In this document: piece after piece, positions 16,722 through 25,571 of the stretch
How positions within the stretch are numbered: position 1 is the stretch's first letter
How the letters are laid out: the number at the start of each line of letters is the position of its first letter
Assembly (NCBI RefSeq): GCF_003201205.1
Contig: NZ_QICN01000002.1
Location: forward strand, 359,780-423,779
Direction: 5' to 3'
DNA length: 64,000 nt
Source: Sinimarinibacterium flocculans
GTDB taxonomy: Bacteria; Pseudomonadota; Gammaproteobacteria; Nevskiales; Nevskiaceae
Program-made: the position numbers and the translations under genes
Notes under the pieces: generated by a model
Database searches by the model: none
Told to the model about the DNA's origin: nothing
What the model saw: only the letters and a program-made list of their open reading frames with translations

Positions 16722-19700
16722 ATGAATCACTCGTTCGCCGTCCTCGCCGCGCTCGTCGCGGCGGGTTTCGTTTCCGGGGTTGCGCAGGCGGCCGATCCGG
16801 CCTCCCAGGATGTGGCCCTGCCGGTCACGCCGGGCCAGTCGGTCGTCGTCGAGTGGACCGGCACTGCGCTGCCCGGCGTCTCCGGCATCGGCACGACCGG
16901 CGGCATCGTCGACGCCCCGATTCCCTGTCTCGACGGGGGCATCGAGGACACGCACATCATCAACCTCACGGTGCCGGAAGGCGCGTACGCCGATCTGACC
17001 GTCACCGCGGAATTCCATATCGAGTGGGCCGAGGGCACGCCGGACCCGGTGGGCCTGTTCACTGACCCGGACCTGGTGCTGGCGGTCTACCGTGACGGCG
17101 AGATGGTCGGCTACAGCGACGGCGGCAGCCCCGAGGAGAACGTCGGCGTCAACAATCCCGAAGGCGGCAGCTACAGCATCGTCGCCTGCCCGTTCATCGC
17201 CTCGCAGCCGACGGCGTACAGCGGACGCCTGACGCTCACGGCACTGGCACCGGCGGACTGCGTGCCGGCACCGAGCAAGGCGCTGGCGCATTCCACGATC
17301 AGCTCTGGCTTCGGCGGCTTCAAGAACCCGGAGCGCCCGGGCCTCGCCAACTTCGACGTCTTCGGCCTCACGACGGCCGACGTCGTTCACCCGGTCGTCG
17401 ACCTGTATGGCCGCCACCAGGCCGCGCAGTACGACCGCACCCAGGGCAAGCCGACGTTCCTGTGGGCGAAGACCGATGCGCCGGTCGCCGCCGTCGGCGC
17501 GCTTAGCGAGCGCGAGCTGCTGATCGCCCGCGCCCGCGAGCACCTGCGCAGCGAAGCCAAGTCCCTGCGCCTGACCGCCGCCATGATCGACGAGGCCCAG
17601 GTCAGCGACGCCCAGTTCAACGGCAACGGGCCGGCCGTCGTGCGCTTCCGCCAGCGCGTCGACGGCATCGAAGTGTTCTACCGTTCCCTCAACGTGCTGC
17701 TCGACCGCAGCTACAAGCCGGTGGCCGTGTCCGGCTACTTCGCGACCGGCTACGATCCGACGCTCACCTCGGCGCTGAGCTACGCGCATTCCGCGCCGCA
17801 GGCCATCGCCGCCGCGTGGAGCAGCCTCGGCGGCGCGCTCAGCGCGGCGCTGCTGCAGCAGACGGACGTCCGCGGCGACTGGAGCCTGTTCTCGATGCCG
17901 GTGCTGACGGGCAGCCACGCCTTCGAGCGTGCACCGCGCGTCAAGCGCGTGTGGTATCCCCGCAGCGGTGCGCTGGAGCCCGCGTACTACGTGGAGCTGT
18001 TCGCCCGGGCCAAGGTCAACCATGACCTCGTCGCCTACGCCGTGATCGTCTCGGCGAACGACCTGCGCGTGCTGCACCGCAAGAACCTCGTCGCCGACGC
18101 TGCCTTCAGCTATCGGGTGTTCGCCGACGCCACGCCGCCGTACCAGCCGTACGACGCGCCGCTGGGCAACGCCTACTCGCCGTTCCCGGGCAGTGCGCCA
18201 GACGCCCCGATCACCCGCATCGGCGTCGACACCAACCTGGTGACGCTCGAGCACGCCGGCATCGTCACGGGCGACCCGTGGCTGGCCGACGACGCGACGA
18301 CCACCACCGGCAACAACGTCGACGCCTGTCTCGACAACATCGACCTGCCGTCCGTGGGCCTGGCGGTGCCGCCGCCGGTGAACTCCTGCGTGCCGGAACT
18401 CGAACTGCGCGCCACCACCACCGGCGATCGCAGCTTCGACTATCCGCTGACCGCGGACGAGGATCCCGCGAGCGCGACTGCCCAGTCGGCCGCCGTCGTC
18501 AACCTGTTCTTCATCAACAACTGGCTGCACGACTGGTGGTACAACCACGGCTTCGACGAGGCCGCGGGCAACGCGCAGTCCGACAACTACGGTCGCGGCG
18601 GCCTCGACGGCGATCCGCTGCTCGCCCAGGGCCAGGACGGCTCGGGCCGCAACAACGCCAACATGGCGACCCCGTCCGACGGCAGCTCGCCGGTCATGCA
18701 GCAGTACCTGTTCGACGGCATCACCGTCGGCGAGGTGCGGCAGACCGGACCGGCCGCCGGCGAGCCGCTGAAGTTCGCTGCGGCCGCGTTCGGCCCGACC
18801 ACCTACAGCATCGACGGCACGCTGGTGCTGGCCGCCGAAGCCGAAGGCGTGGCGGCCAACGACGGTTGCGGCGAGGCCATTCCCGACCCCGGTCTGCCGC
18901 TGCCGCCGCCGGCGGTACCGGCGCTTCCGGACCCCGCGCTCGCCGGCAACATCGCGCTGATCGACCGCGGGAACTGCAACTTCACGACCAAGGCACAGCA
19001 CGCGCTGCTGTCCGGCGCGGCCGCGCTGATCGTCGTCAACAACGCCGACGGCGATCCGATCTCGATGGGCAACGGCGACATCCCGATCAATGCCGGCGCC
19101 AGCCCGACCGATCCGATCTACCAGATTGCCTCGGTGATGATCCGCAAGGCCGACGGCGAGGCGCTCAAGGCGCAGCTCGCCGCCGGCGCGACGGTGACGA
19201 TGCACCTGGAACGCGAACCGTCGATGGACATCGACGGCACGCTGGACAACCAGATCATCGCGCACGAGTTCTTCCACTACGTGCACCACCGCCTGACCGA
19301 CTCCAGCAGCCAGCAGACCGGCGGCATGAGCGAGGGCTGGGGCGACATCAACGGCTTCATGCTGTCGGTGCGCGCCGACGACAGCATGGTCCCCGGCAAC
19401 GACGCCTACCAGGGCGCCTACAGCCTGGCCTGGTATGTCAGCAACAACTTCTTCAGCGGCATCCGCCGTGCACCGTACTCGACGGATTTCGCGAAGAACG
19501 CGTTCACGTTCAAGCACATCTCGGACGGCGAGCCGACCCCCGACGGCGGCCCCGGCACCAGCAACTCGGAGGTGCACAACGCCGGCGAGATCTGGGCCAA
19601 CGCCGTGTGGGAGTGCTACGCCGGCCTGATCGCCCGCCATCCGTTCGACGAGGCGCAGAGCCGCATGAAGGACTACATCATCGGCGGCCTGAAGATGACG

Positions 19701-20030
19701 CCGGCCGACGCCACCTACACCGAGGCGCGTGACGCCGTGCTGTCGGTCGCGCTGGCCGCGGACTACGACGACTACGCGGCCTGCTCGCGGGGCTTCGCCA
19801 AGCGCGGCATGGGCCTCAACGCGATCTCGCCGTCGCGCTCGAGCACCGACCTGGTCGGCGTCATCGAGGACTACACCGAATTCGCCTGCAAGACCACGGG
19901 CGGTGGCGGTGGTGGCGGTGGCGGTGGCGGCAGCGATGGCAACAATGACCGCTTCGGCGGCGCCCTCGGCCTCGGCGGACTGCTGGCGCTACTCGGCCTG
20001 GTCGCGCTGCGTCGGCGCGCGGCGCGCTGA
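16722..20030 (+). CDS. Secreted M36 (fungalysin-like) metallopeptidase with PA domain and GlyGly-CTERM-like tail
   Basis: An 1102-residue exported protease. The start ATG at 16722 leads into a Sec signal (FAVLAALVAAGFVSGVAQA). A long propeptide region (to about residue 480) precedes the peptidase. The zinc site is His848-Glu849-Phe-Phe-His852 with the third ligand Glu871 in GMSEGWGD, as in family M36. A protease-associated domain (IALIDRGNCNFTTKA) is inserted at roughly residues 690-830. The C-terminus has a run of glycines, then a hydrophobic helix and RRRAAR, which resembles the GlyGly-CTERM signal processed by rhombosortase. It should be exported and probably released at the surface. Confidence 0.9.
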   Translation: MNHSFAVLAALVAAGFVSGVAQAADPASQDVALPVTPGQSVVVEWTGTALPGVSGIGTTGGIVDAPIPCLDGGIEDTHIINLTVPEGAYADLTVTAEFHIEWAEGTPDPVGLFTDPDLVLAVYRDGEMVGYSDGGSPEENVGVNNPEGGSYSIVACPFIASQPTAYSGRLTLTALAPADCVPAPSKALAHSTISSGFGGFKNPERPGLANFDVFGLTTADVVHPVVDLYGRHQAAQYDRTQGKPTFLWAKTDAPVAAVGALSERELLIARAREHLRSEAKSLRLTAAMIDEAQVSDAQFNGNGPAVVRFRQRVDGIEVFYRSLNVLLDRSYKPVAVSGYFATGYDPTLTSALSYAHSAPQAIAAAWSSLGGALSAALLQQTDVRGDWSLFSMPVLTGSHAFERAPRVKRVWYPRSGALEPAYYVELFARAKVNHDLVAYAVIVSANDLRVLHRKNLVADAAFSYRVFADATPPYQPYDAPLGNAYSPFPGSAPDAPITRIGVDTNLVTLEHAGIVTGDPWLADDATTTTGNNVDACLDNIDLPSVGLAVPPPVNSCVPELELRATTTGDRSFDYPLTADEDPASATAQSAAVVNLFFINNWLHDWWYNHGFDEAAGNAQSDNYGRGGLDGDPLLAQGQDGSGRNNANMATPSDGSSPVMQQYLFDGITVGEVRQTGPAAGEPLKFAAAAFGPTTYSIDGTLVLAAEAEGVAANDGCGEAIPDPGLPLPPPAVPALPDPALAGNIALIDRGNCNFTTKAQHALLSGAAALIVVNNADGDPISMGNGDIPINAGASPTDPIYQIASVMIRKADGEALKAQLAAGATVTMHLEREPSMDIDGTLDNQIIAHEFFHYVHHRLTDSSSQQTGGMSEGWGDINGFMLSVRADDSMVPGNDAYQGAYSLAWYVSNNFFSGIRRAPYSTDFAKNAFTFKHISDGEPTPDGGPGTSNSEVHNAGEIWANAVWECYAGLIARHPFDEAQSRMKDYIIGGLKMTPADATYTEARDAVLSVALAADYDDYAACSRGFAKRGMGLNAISPSRSSTDLVGVIEDYTEFACKTTGGGGGGGGGGGSDGNNDRFGGALGLGGLLALLGLVALRRRAAR

Positions 20031-20051
20031 CGCAGTGAGCGGCTGCGCGAC

Positions 20052-20279
20052 TCAGGCGGGCGGCGGGCGCAGCGCCCGCCCGAGACGCGCGACGAGCCAG
20101 CCGACGAGCAGGGCACCAGCGGTCAAGCCGAGCATGACCAGAAGCTCGGCCCCGGCCTCGTTGCCGCGGGTACCGATGAAGCCCTTCAGGTAGATGGCCG
20201 AGAAGCTCAGGCCGACGACCGCGCTCCACGCGAAGAACGACCATCCGGCGATCTGCAGCAGCAAGCCCAGTGTGCGCAT
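20052..20279 (-). CDS. Small two-helix membrane protein
   Basis: A 75-residue protein with two hydrophobic segments (about residues 4-26 and 44-66) and a positively charged end. The start is the ATG inside TGATG, where the amidohydrolase stop and this start share one base; GGAGATTGCTG supplies the ribosome site. Translational coupling is therefore likely. No family recognised. The gene converges on the M36 peptidase gene with a 21-base gap. It is the last gene of the 20-30 kb catabolic operon. Confidence 0.7.
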   Translation of the reverse strand: MRTLGLLLQIAGWSFFAWSAVVGLSFSAIYLKGFIGTRGNEAGAELLVMLGLTAGALLVGWLVARLGRALRPPPA

Positions 20280-21676
20280 CAGCAATCTCCGGTCAGAGCA
20301 TGGTGCTCGAACACCACCCCGCCCGCGACGAGGGTCAGGCGCACGCGCACCTCACCCGGTCGCGTCAGCGCCTGCGCGAGTCCGCGATCGAGCAGACACA
20401 GATCGGCGCAAGCCCCCGGCACGACGCCACGCGCGCCTGCGCCGGGCCGCGCGGCAGTCGTCAGGAAACCCGCGAGCGCCTGCGCCGGTGACAGCGCCTC
20501 CTCGGCTCCAAGCACTGCGCCTGCGGCCGTGCGGCGCGTGACCGCCGCCGCGATCGCCGTCCACGGATTGGGATCGGTGAACGGCGCATCGGTCGACAGG
20601 GCCAGTCCGACGCCGGCATCAACGAAGCCGCGCAGACGATACAGCCACGGCTGCTCGCCGGCCTCGACGTCGCGCAGATAGTCGTCGCCGCGCTCGGCAA
20701 CGAGGCCGGGCTGGGTGACGACGGTCAGGCCCAGTTCGGCGATATCGGCAACCAGCTCGGGGGGCGAGACCGCGGCATGCTCGATGCGATCGCCCGCACG
20801 CACGCCGGCGACGCGCAGTGCCGCGAGCGCGAACACCAGCTCGGTGCGCGTCACGCAATGGAACGCGCAGCCGCGGCCGTGATCGTGGCTGCGGCGGATC
20901 GCGTCGATCAGCGCATCGAGCGCCGGTAGCGCGTGCTCGTGCAGATGGAACTTGTGCTCGCCGCATTGCACGCCGACGCGACCGGTTTCGCCATCCAGCC
21001 GCGCATCGCCCATCACGCGCACACGCTGCAGCAACTCGCCGCGCGCCTGCGCCGTGGCGAAGGCATCGAGCGCCTCGGGGCCGTTGTGATGGGTGGTGTC
21101 GGTGACGCCGGTGACGCCGTAGGCGGCCAGCTCGCGGCTTATCGCGTGCAGCGACGGCGGCTGCGTGCGCAGCCGCGCGCGCAGCCAGTCGTCGGCATCG
21201 AGCAGATGACCGCGGCGCAGGTCCAGCGGCGCCGCGGCATCCGGTTCCAGTCGCGAGATCGCCGCGCTGTTGAACACCCACAGCCGGCCGCTGCGGTGCT
21301 GGATGCGCAGCGGCCGCTGCGGCAGCAGCGCGTCGAGCACGTCGCGGTCGAGTTCACCGGCGACGCTCTCGTGATAAGCGGTGCCGCGCAGCCAGGCGTC
21401 GGCCTCGAGGCGCGCGTCGGCGGCGCGCAGCGCCTGCGCGAGCGCGGCCCGATCGCGCACCTGTGGCGGACCGCAGCGCACCGAGGCGCGCGCCGCGGCG
21501 AGCGCGCGCAGGTGGATGTGGTGATCGTGCAGGCCCGGCAGCAGCGCCGCACCATCGGCATCGATGACCTGCTCATCGGCGCGGACGGCCAGCGCCTCGC
21601 CGATCTCTTCGATGCGCGCATCGAAGAGGCGCACATCGAGCCGACGGCCACCGATTTCGGCATCGTGGATCAGCAT
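20279..21676 (-). CDS. Amidohydrolase family protein (YtcJ-like)
   Basis: A 465-residue member of the metal-dependent amidohydrolase superfamily. LLPGLHDHHIHLRAL supplies the first metal-binding histidine pair, CAFHCVT and DRIEHAAVSPPE supply the later histidines, and LALSTDAPFTDPNPW supplies the catalytic aspartate. It resembles the amidohydrolase-3 / YtcJ group, which hydrolyse amide or ester-type bonds and are rarely characterised. Its start overlaps the stop of the CoA transferase gene by seven bases, and its stop overlaps the small membrane protein start. Tight coupling in a CoA-catabolic operon suggests hydrolysis of a ring or side-chain intermediate; substrate unknown. Confidence 0.82.
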   Translation of the reverse strand: MLIHDAEIGGRRLDVRLFDARIEEIGEALAVRADEQVIDADGAALLPGLHDHHIHLRALAAARASVRCGPPQVRDRAALAQALRAADARLEADAWLRGTAYHESVAGELDRDVLDALLPQRPLRIQHRSGRLWVFNSAAISRLEPDAAAPLDLRRGHLLDADDWLRARLRTQPPSLHAISRELAAYGVTGVTDTTHHNGPEALDAFATAQARGELLQRVRVMGDARLDGETGRVGVQCGEHKFHLHEHALPALDALIDAIRRSHDHGRGCAFHCVTRTELVFALAALRVAGVRAGDRIEHAAVSPPELVADIAELGLTVVTQPGLVAERGDDYLRDVEAGEQPWLYRLRGFVDAGVGLALSTDAPFTDPNPWTAIAAAVTRRTAAGAVLGAEEALSPAQALAGFLTTAARPGAGARGVVPGACADLCLLDRGLAQALTRPGEVRVRLTLVAGGVVFEHHALTGDC

Positions 21677-23025
21677 GCGAGCCCCCAGTCTGCGAACACG
21701 TGGGCATTGTCGTCGCCGGGCGCAGCGGCTCGCGCCGACGCGCTGCGCGCCTGCGGCGGGCGGACGTTGACGGACGTGAGCACGGCGGCCCAGTCGCGCG
21801 CACGTCGGTGCCAGCCGTCGGCATTCGTCGGAGCCTCGAAGCCGACGACATGGCGGATCACGTCGACCAGCGAGACCGACAGCAGGCCGCCGCCCCCCGC
21901 CCGCCAGCCAGCCCAGGCGGCCAGCGCCGCATGCAGTCCGGCGAGCGGATCGGCGATCGCGTCACCGACGAAGCAGGCGTGGCCGTGCACCTGACGCATC
22001 AGGTAGGCCAGACCGCCGGCGACGCCGGCGTCGTCGCCGTAGGCGACCCACTGTGCCGCCGGCGCTTCGCGGCCGTAGCCGGTGAGACTGATCCAGGTCA
22101 GGCCGGGACGTTCGCGCACCAGGGCTTCGGCATCGATCCCGAGCTGGCGCAGCGCGCGCGGGCGCGAGGCCTCGATGACGATATCGGCCCGCGCGATCAG
22201 CGCCGCGAGCTGCCGTCGACCCCCGGGGCTGCCGAAGTCGAGCGCCACACAGCGCTTGCCGGCGTTCATCAGGTCGAAGAAGGCGGCGGGCCCGCGACGC
22301 GCGCCGTCCGGGCGCTGCAGGCCCTCGAGCTTGACCACCTCGGCGCCGCAACGCTGCAGCAGATGACCGCACAGCGGCCCCGCCCACAGCGACGACAGGT
22401 CGAGAACGCGAGGACGCGGAGCCGGACGCGGGTCAGGCCGCGCGCTCGCCACCGTGCGCACCCACGGCGGCGGCTGCGACGGCGGCGGCACCACCGGCGC
22501 GACCGCCAGTCCGAGTTCGCGACCGCGTTCGACGACGTCGTGCATGCGCAGGCCGGACACCGCACGCGTCACCGCCGGCCAGTCCGCATCGAGGTCGCGT
22601 TCGAACAGGGCCGGCAGCAGCGACCAGTCGTCGTCGCGCGCCAGGTTCAGCGCAACGGCGCCGTCGCCCGTCGCCAACAGCCGGCAACTGCCACCGGGCG
22701 ACACCGCACCGCGGCGCGCGTGTCCGAACACCGCGGCGCGTTCGGTCAGCAGGTCGCGACCGGCCAGTCCCTCGAATGCACCTTCCGGCGCCAGCGTGGC
22801 GAGCGCGGCCAGCGCCGCATCGGCGGCCGCTGCGAGCGGCGCCGGGCAGATCAGCGCCGGACCGTCGGACTCACCGGTCAGCGCCTGCAGTCCGCAGGCG
22901 GCGGCGGCGAGCGCAGGGTGCAGCGGCGCCAATGCTGGCGCCGGCACCGCAAGGTCGAGCGACTGCAACAGCGCGGCCGCATAACGGCTGGCGAGGCGAT
23001 CGTCGTCGGTGGGGCGCGCGGACAT
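21670..23025 (-). CDS. Class III CoA transferase (CaiB/BaiF) with permuted domain order
   Basis: A 451-residue protein of the formyl-CoA transferase superfamily. The usual N-terminal signature, here RVLDLSSLWAGPLCGHLL, followed by GAEVVKLEG and KRCVALDFG, appears only at about residue 207. The first 200 residues instead read like the normal C-terminal half: ALTGESDGPAL, then LATGDGAVALNLARDDDW and a final GLAVAPVVPP. The protein then ends with DPLAGLHAALAAWAG...GGGLLSVSLVDV, which is normally mid-protein. So the chain is circularly permuted. It probably moves CoA between acids or serves as a racemase. It is coupled to the amidohydrolase. Confidence 0.82.
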   Translation of the reverse strand: MSARPTDDDRLASRYAAALLQSLDLAVPAPALAPLHPALAAAACGLQALTGESDGPALICPAPLAAAADAALAALATLAPEGAFEGLAGRDLLTERAAVFGHARRGAVSPGGSCRLLATGDGAVALNLARDDDWSLLPALFERDLDADWPAVTRAVSGLRMHDVVERGRELGLAVAPVVPPPSQPPPWVRTVASARPDPRPAPRPRVLDLSSLWAGPLCGHLLQRCGAEVVKLEGLQRPDGARRGPAAFFDLMNAGKRCVALDFGSPGGRRQLAALIARADIVIEASRPRALRQLGIDAEALVRERPGLTWISLTGYGREAPAAQWVAYGDDAGVAGGLAYLMRQVHGHACFVGDAIADPLAGLHAALAAWAGWRAGGGGLLSVSLVDVIRHVVGFEAPTNADGWHRRARDWAAVLTSVNVRPPQARSASARAAAPGDDNAHVFADWGLAC

Positions 23026-23058
23026 GCGCGCAGTACAGCAGATTCCGCGCGCGGCGCG

Positions 23059-23511
23059 TCAGCGGCGCGCCTCGGCCTCGGCCTGGCGCTTGAGGCCCTG
23101 GGCCATGTCCTCGAAGCCCTTGCGCAGGCCGTCGCCGAGTACGGCCGTCACCAACGGGTGCAGCCAGCCGGCCAGTTCGAAATGCGAGGTGTAGCGGCAG
23201 CGCCCGGCATCCAGCGCCGCCACGGTCTGCACGCGCTCGCTGCGCAGCGCCCCGAGCGGCACCGGCTTCATGCTGTAGCTGAACGTCGTGCCCGGCGTCA
23301 CGCTGTTGACCCACTCGCGCTGGAACTGGCGCTTGGCGCCAGGCTTGTCGCGCAGCCTTACCTGCATCTCGAGCGCGCCGCCGGGGCGCAGATCGCAGCG
23401 CGCCTCCGGCACGAAGGGATTCCATTCGCCGTAGCGCGCGAAGTCGGTGAGCACCTTCCAGACGACCTCGGGCGGAGCGTCGATCTCGAGCGTGCGGTCG
23501 ATCGTGAACAT
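23059..23511 (-). CDS. SRPBCC (START/polyketide-cyclase-like) lipid-binding protein
   Basis: A 150-residue helix-grip protein starting at ATG 23511 after GGAGG. MFTIDRTLEIDAPPEVVWKVLTD is the standard SRPBCC opening, with WNPFVPEARCDLRPGG in the first strands and a long C-terminal helix (KGFEDMAQGLKRQAEA). Such proteins bind hydrophobic ligands in a deep cavity and may act as carriers, cyclases or isomerases. It sits between the acyl-CoA synthetase and the CoA transferase genes on the same strand, so a role in holding a hydrophobic acid or CoA ester is reasonable, but unproven. Confidence 0.82.
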   Translation of the reverse strand: MFTIDRTLEIDAPPEVVWKVLTDFARYGEWNPFVPEARCDLRPGGALEMQVRLRDKPGAKRQFQREWVNSVTPGTTFSYSMKPVPLGALRSERVQTVAALDAGRCRYTSHFELAGWLHPLVTAVLGDGLRKGFEDMAQGLKRQAEAEARR

Positions 23512-23582
23512 GAAGCCTCCTCGTGTGTGATCCAGCCGCCCGGGCGTGCCGGTGTCGCGGGCTGCTGCAGCCGGACGCCGGT

Positions 23583-25073
23583 TTACGCGAACTCCTGCCG
23601 GATCACGCGGCGCAGCACCTTGCCGGTCTCGTTGTACGGCAGCGCATCCTTGAACACGATCTTCTGCGGCACGCGCGAGGAACGCAGGGCACCCTTGACC
23701 ATGTCCTGCAGCTCCGACACGCCGGCCTGCGTGCCCGGCTTGAGCACGATCGCGGCGGCCACCGCCTCGCCCCACTGCTCGTCCGGCATCGCCACGCAGG
23801 CGCAGTCCGCGACCGCGGGGTGGCTCAGCAGCACGTCCTCGATCTCGCCCGGCGAGATGTTCTCGCCGCCGCGCACGATGACATCGTCGGCACGGCCGTC
23901 GAGATACAGGTAGCCGTCGGCATCGAGATAGCCGCGATCCTTGGTCGGGAACCAGCCGTCGGCATCGAGCTGGCTGCCCAGCGACTCGTACTCGCCGGAC
24001 ACCTGCGGTCCGCGGACGAAGACCAGGCCGGCTTCTTCGGCGCCGAGCACCCTGCCGTCCTCGTCGCGGATCTCGATCTCGACCGCGGCCGGCTTGCCGA
24101 CCGAGCCGAGCCGGCGACGGATCATCGGATCGTCGCTGGCCGCCGCGAGACGGTGGTCCTCCGGCCCGAGCACCGCCACGGTGGAGCTGGTCTCGGTCAG
24201 GCCGTAGGCATTGGTGAAGTCGACGCCCGGAAACAGCGCCATCGCACGCGTGATCGTCGACAGCGGCATCTTGCCGCCGCCGTAGGCGAGCGCACGCAGG
24301 GCCGGCAGATCGGGCTGGGCGCCGGCCGCGTCGAGATGCTCGACGATCCGCTGCAGCATCGTCGGCACCAGAAACGCATTGCTGACGGACTCGCGGCGCA
24401 TCGCGTCGAGCCAGGCGCGGGGCTCGAAGTTCTCCAGCTGCACGATGCGGCGACAGGCATAAGTGCTCGACAGCACCGCCGAGATACCGGCGATGTGATA
24501 CGGCGGCACCGTCACCACGATCGCATCCGCCTCGTCCGCACTGGCGAACTCGACCGTGCCCATGATGTAGGACATCAGGTTCTCGTGGCGCAGGATCGCC
24601 GCCTTCGGCTTGCCGGTCGTGCCGCTGGTGAACAGCTGCACGGCGACCGCGCGCGGGTCTTCCTCCGGCTGCGGCGGCTCGTCGCCCGCCGGCGGCAGCG
24701 CGAGAAAGTCGGCGCGCGACACGAGCTGCAGATCGTCGCGCGGCTCCACCAGCGCCCGGTAGGCGTCGCCGACGATCACGTAGCCCGGTGTCACGCGCGC
24801 GAGCAGCTCGTTGATCTCGGGCTTGGTCAGGCGATAGTTGAGCGGCACGTAGGGCACGCCGGCATAGGCCGCGCCGAAGATCGCGACCGGCGCCGCGGGG
24901 CTGCTGACGTCGAGCATGACGACATACCGGGCGCCGCTGGCCTTGATCGCCGCCGCGGCCGCATGCGCACGGACACGCAGGCTGGCGTAGTCCATGCGCG
25001 TGCCGGCGTGGACCACACCGGTACGCTCGCCGAAGGCCTCGGCCGCCATGTCGAGGATGGTGGAGATGTTCAT
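23583..25073 (-). CDS. Acyl-CoA synthetase (AMP-binding family)
   Basis: A 496-residue adenylate-forming ligase that would convert a carboxylic acid to its CoA thioester with ATP. Motifs: LFTSGTTGKPKAA (P-loop, about residue 147), NAYGLTETSS (about 284), the hinge region YLDGRADDVIVRGGENISPGEIE (quoted here as its core GRADDVIVRGGENISPGEIE), and the catalytic lysine in NETGKVLRR near the C-terminus. Length is normal. The substrate is unknown; the surrounding Ltp/DUF35, hydrolase and CoA-transferase genes point to a steroid side chain, a terpenoid acid or a similar hydrophobic acid. Confidence 0.93.
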   Translation of the reverse strand: MNISTILDMAAEAFGERTGVVHAGTRMDYASLRVRAHAAAAAIKASGARYVVMLDVSSPAAPVAIFGAAYAGVPYVPLNYRLTKPEINELLARVTPGYVIVGDAYRALVEPRDDLQLVSRADFLALPPAGDEPPQPEEDPRAVAVQLFTSGTTGKPKAAILRHENLMSYIMGTVEFASADEADAIVVTVPPYHIAGISAVLSSTYACRRIVQLENFEPRAWLDAMRRESVSNAFLVPTMLQRIVEHLDAAGAQPDLPALRALAYGGGKMPLSTITRAMALFPGVDFTNAYGLTETSSTVAVLGPEDHRLAAASDDPMIRRRLGSVGKPAAVEIEIRDEDGRVLGAEEAGLVFVRGPQVSGEYESLGSQLDADGWFPTKDRGYLDADGYLYLDGRADDVIVRGGENISPGEIEDVLLSHPAVADCACVAMPDEQWGEAVAAAIVLKPGTQAGVSELQDMVKGALRSSRVPQKIVFKDALPYNETGKVLRRVIRQEFA

Positions 25074-25122
25074 GTCGCTGATCCTGGCGCTTGCCCTCTC
25101 CGACTCGGAGAGGAGGAACGAC

Positions 25123-25434
25123 CTAGTCGCTCGACGGCAGCTGCTTCGCCTGCTTGATCTCCAACGGCGTGCCGTTGAAAACCAGGGTGCCCTTGCCGCC
25201 CTTGGTGCACAGCAGTTCTAGCGACTCGTCGGCGTTCACGTAGCGCTTGCCGATCAGCACCTCGCCGGTGTCGTCGGCCGGCAGGCTGCCGCTGCCTTCC
25301 GCGTTGCCGGCGAGCATGTCGGTGCCGCCGCAGCCGAGTTCGTGTTCGCCGGCCGGTGCCTTGACGACCATGACCTGCGCGTCGCTGACCGCGCTCTTGA
25401 AACGGCCGCCGGGCTTGAGTGCCGTTTTCGCCAT
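25123..25434 (-). CDS. Conserved small protein with HELGCGG motif, function unknown
   Basis: A 103-residue protein starting at ATG 25434; an ATCAC-GATGG context gives only a moderate ribosome site (GGAGGCATCACG). It opens with LKPGGRFKSAVSDAQVMVVK, then HELGCGGTDM (residues 31-40), GKRYVNADESLELLCTKGG and LEIKQAKQLPSSD. Two cysteines (35 and 76) are present. No signal peptide or membrane segment. From memory, similar proteins occur beside acyl-CoA synthetase genes in actinobacteria, which fits here because the synthetase begins 49 bases downstream. It could be an accessory or metal-binding partner; no activity can be assigned. Confidence 0.75.
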   Translation of the reverse strand: MAKTALKPGGRFKSAVSDAQVMVVKAPAGEHELGCGGTDMLAGNAEGSGSLPADDTGEVLIGKRYVNADESLELLCTKGGKGTLVFNGTPLEIKQAKQLPSSD

Positions 25435-25571
25435 CGTGATGCCTCCAGAAGTGCAGTGAACCGGGAATGCGGAAGGATACGGCCTGCCGCAGACTGGCCC
25501 GCACTCTAAGCAAGCGCCGGGCAGCCTGCCCCGTCCACTTGCAGGATGTGCGCGCGGAGCGCTGTCGACGC

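Noticed and set aside
16671-19640. A 989-codon minus-strand open frame opposite the M36 peptidase
   Set aside because: No domain, and a repetitive Arg/Val/Gly composition; the plus-strand frame holds HEXXH and the rest of the peptidase.
19900-19935. Run of GGCGGT codons considered as an assembly artefact
   Set aside because: It encodes a glycine linker in frame and leads into a sensible membrane-tail signal, so it is probably real.
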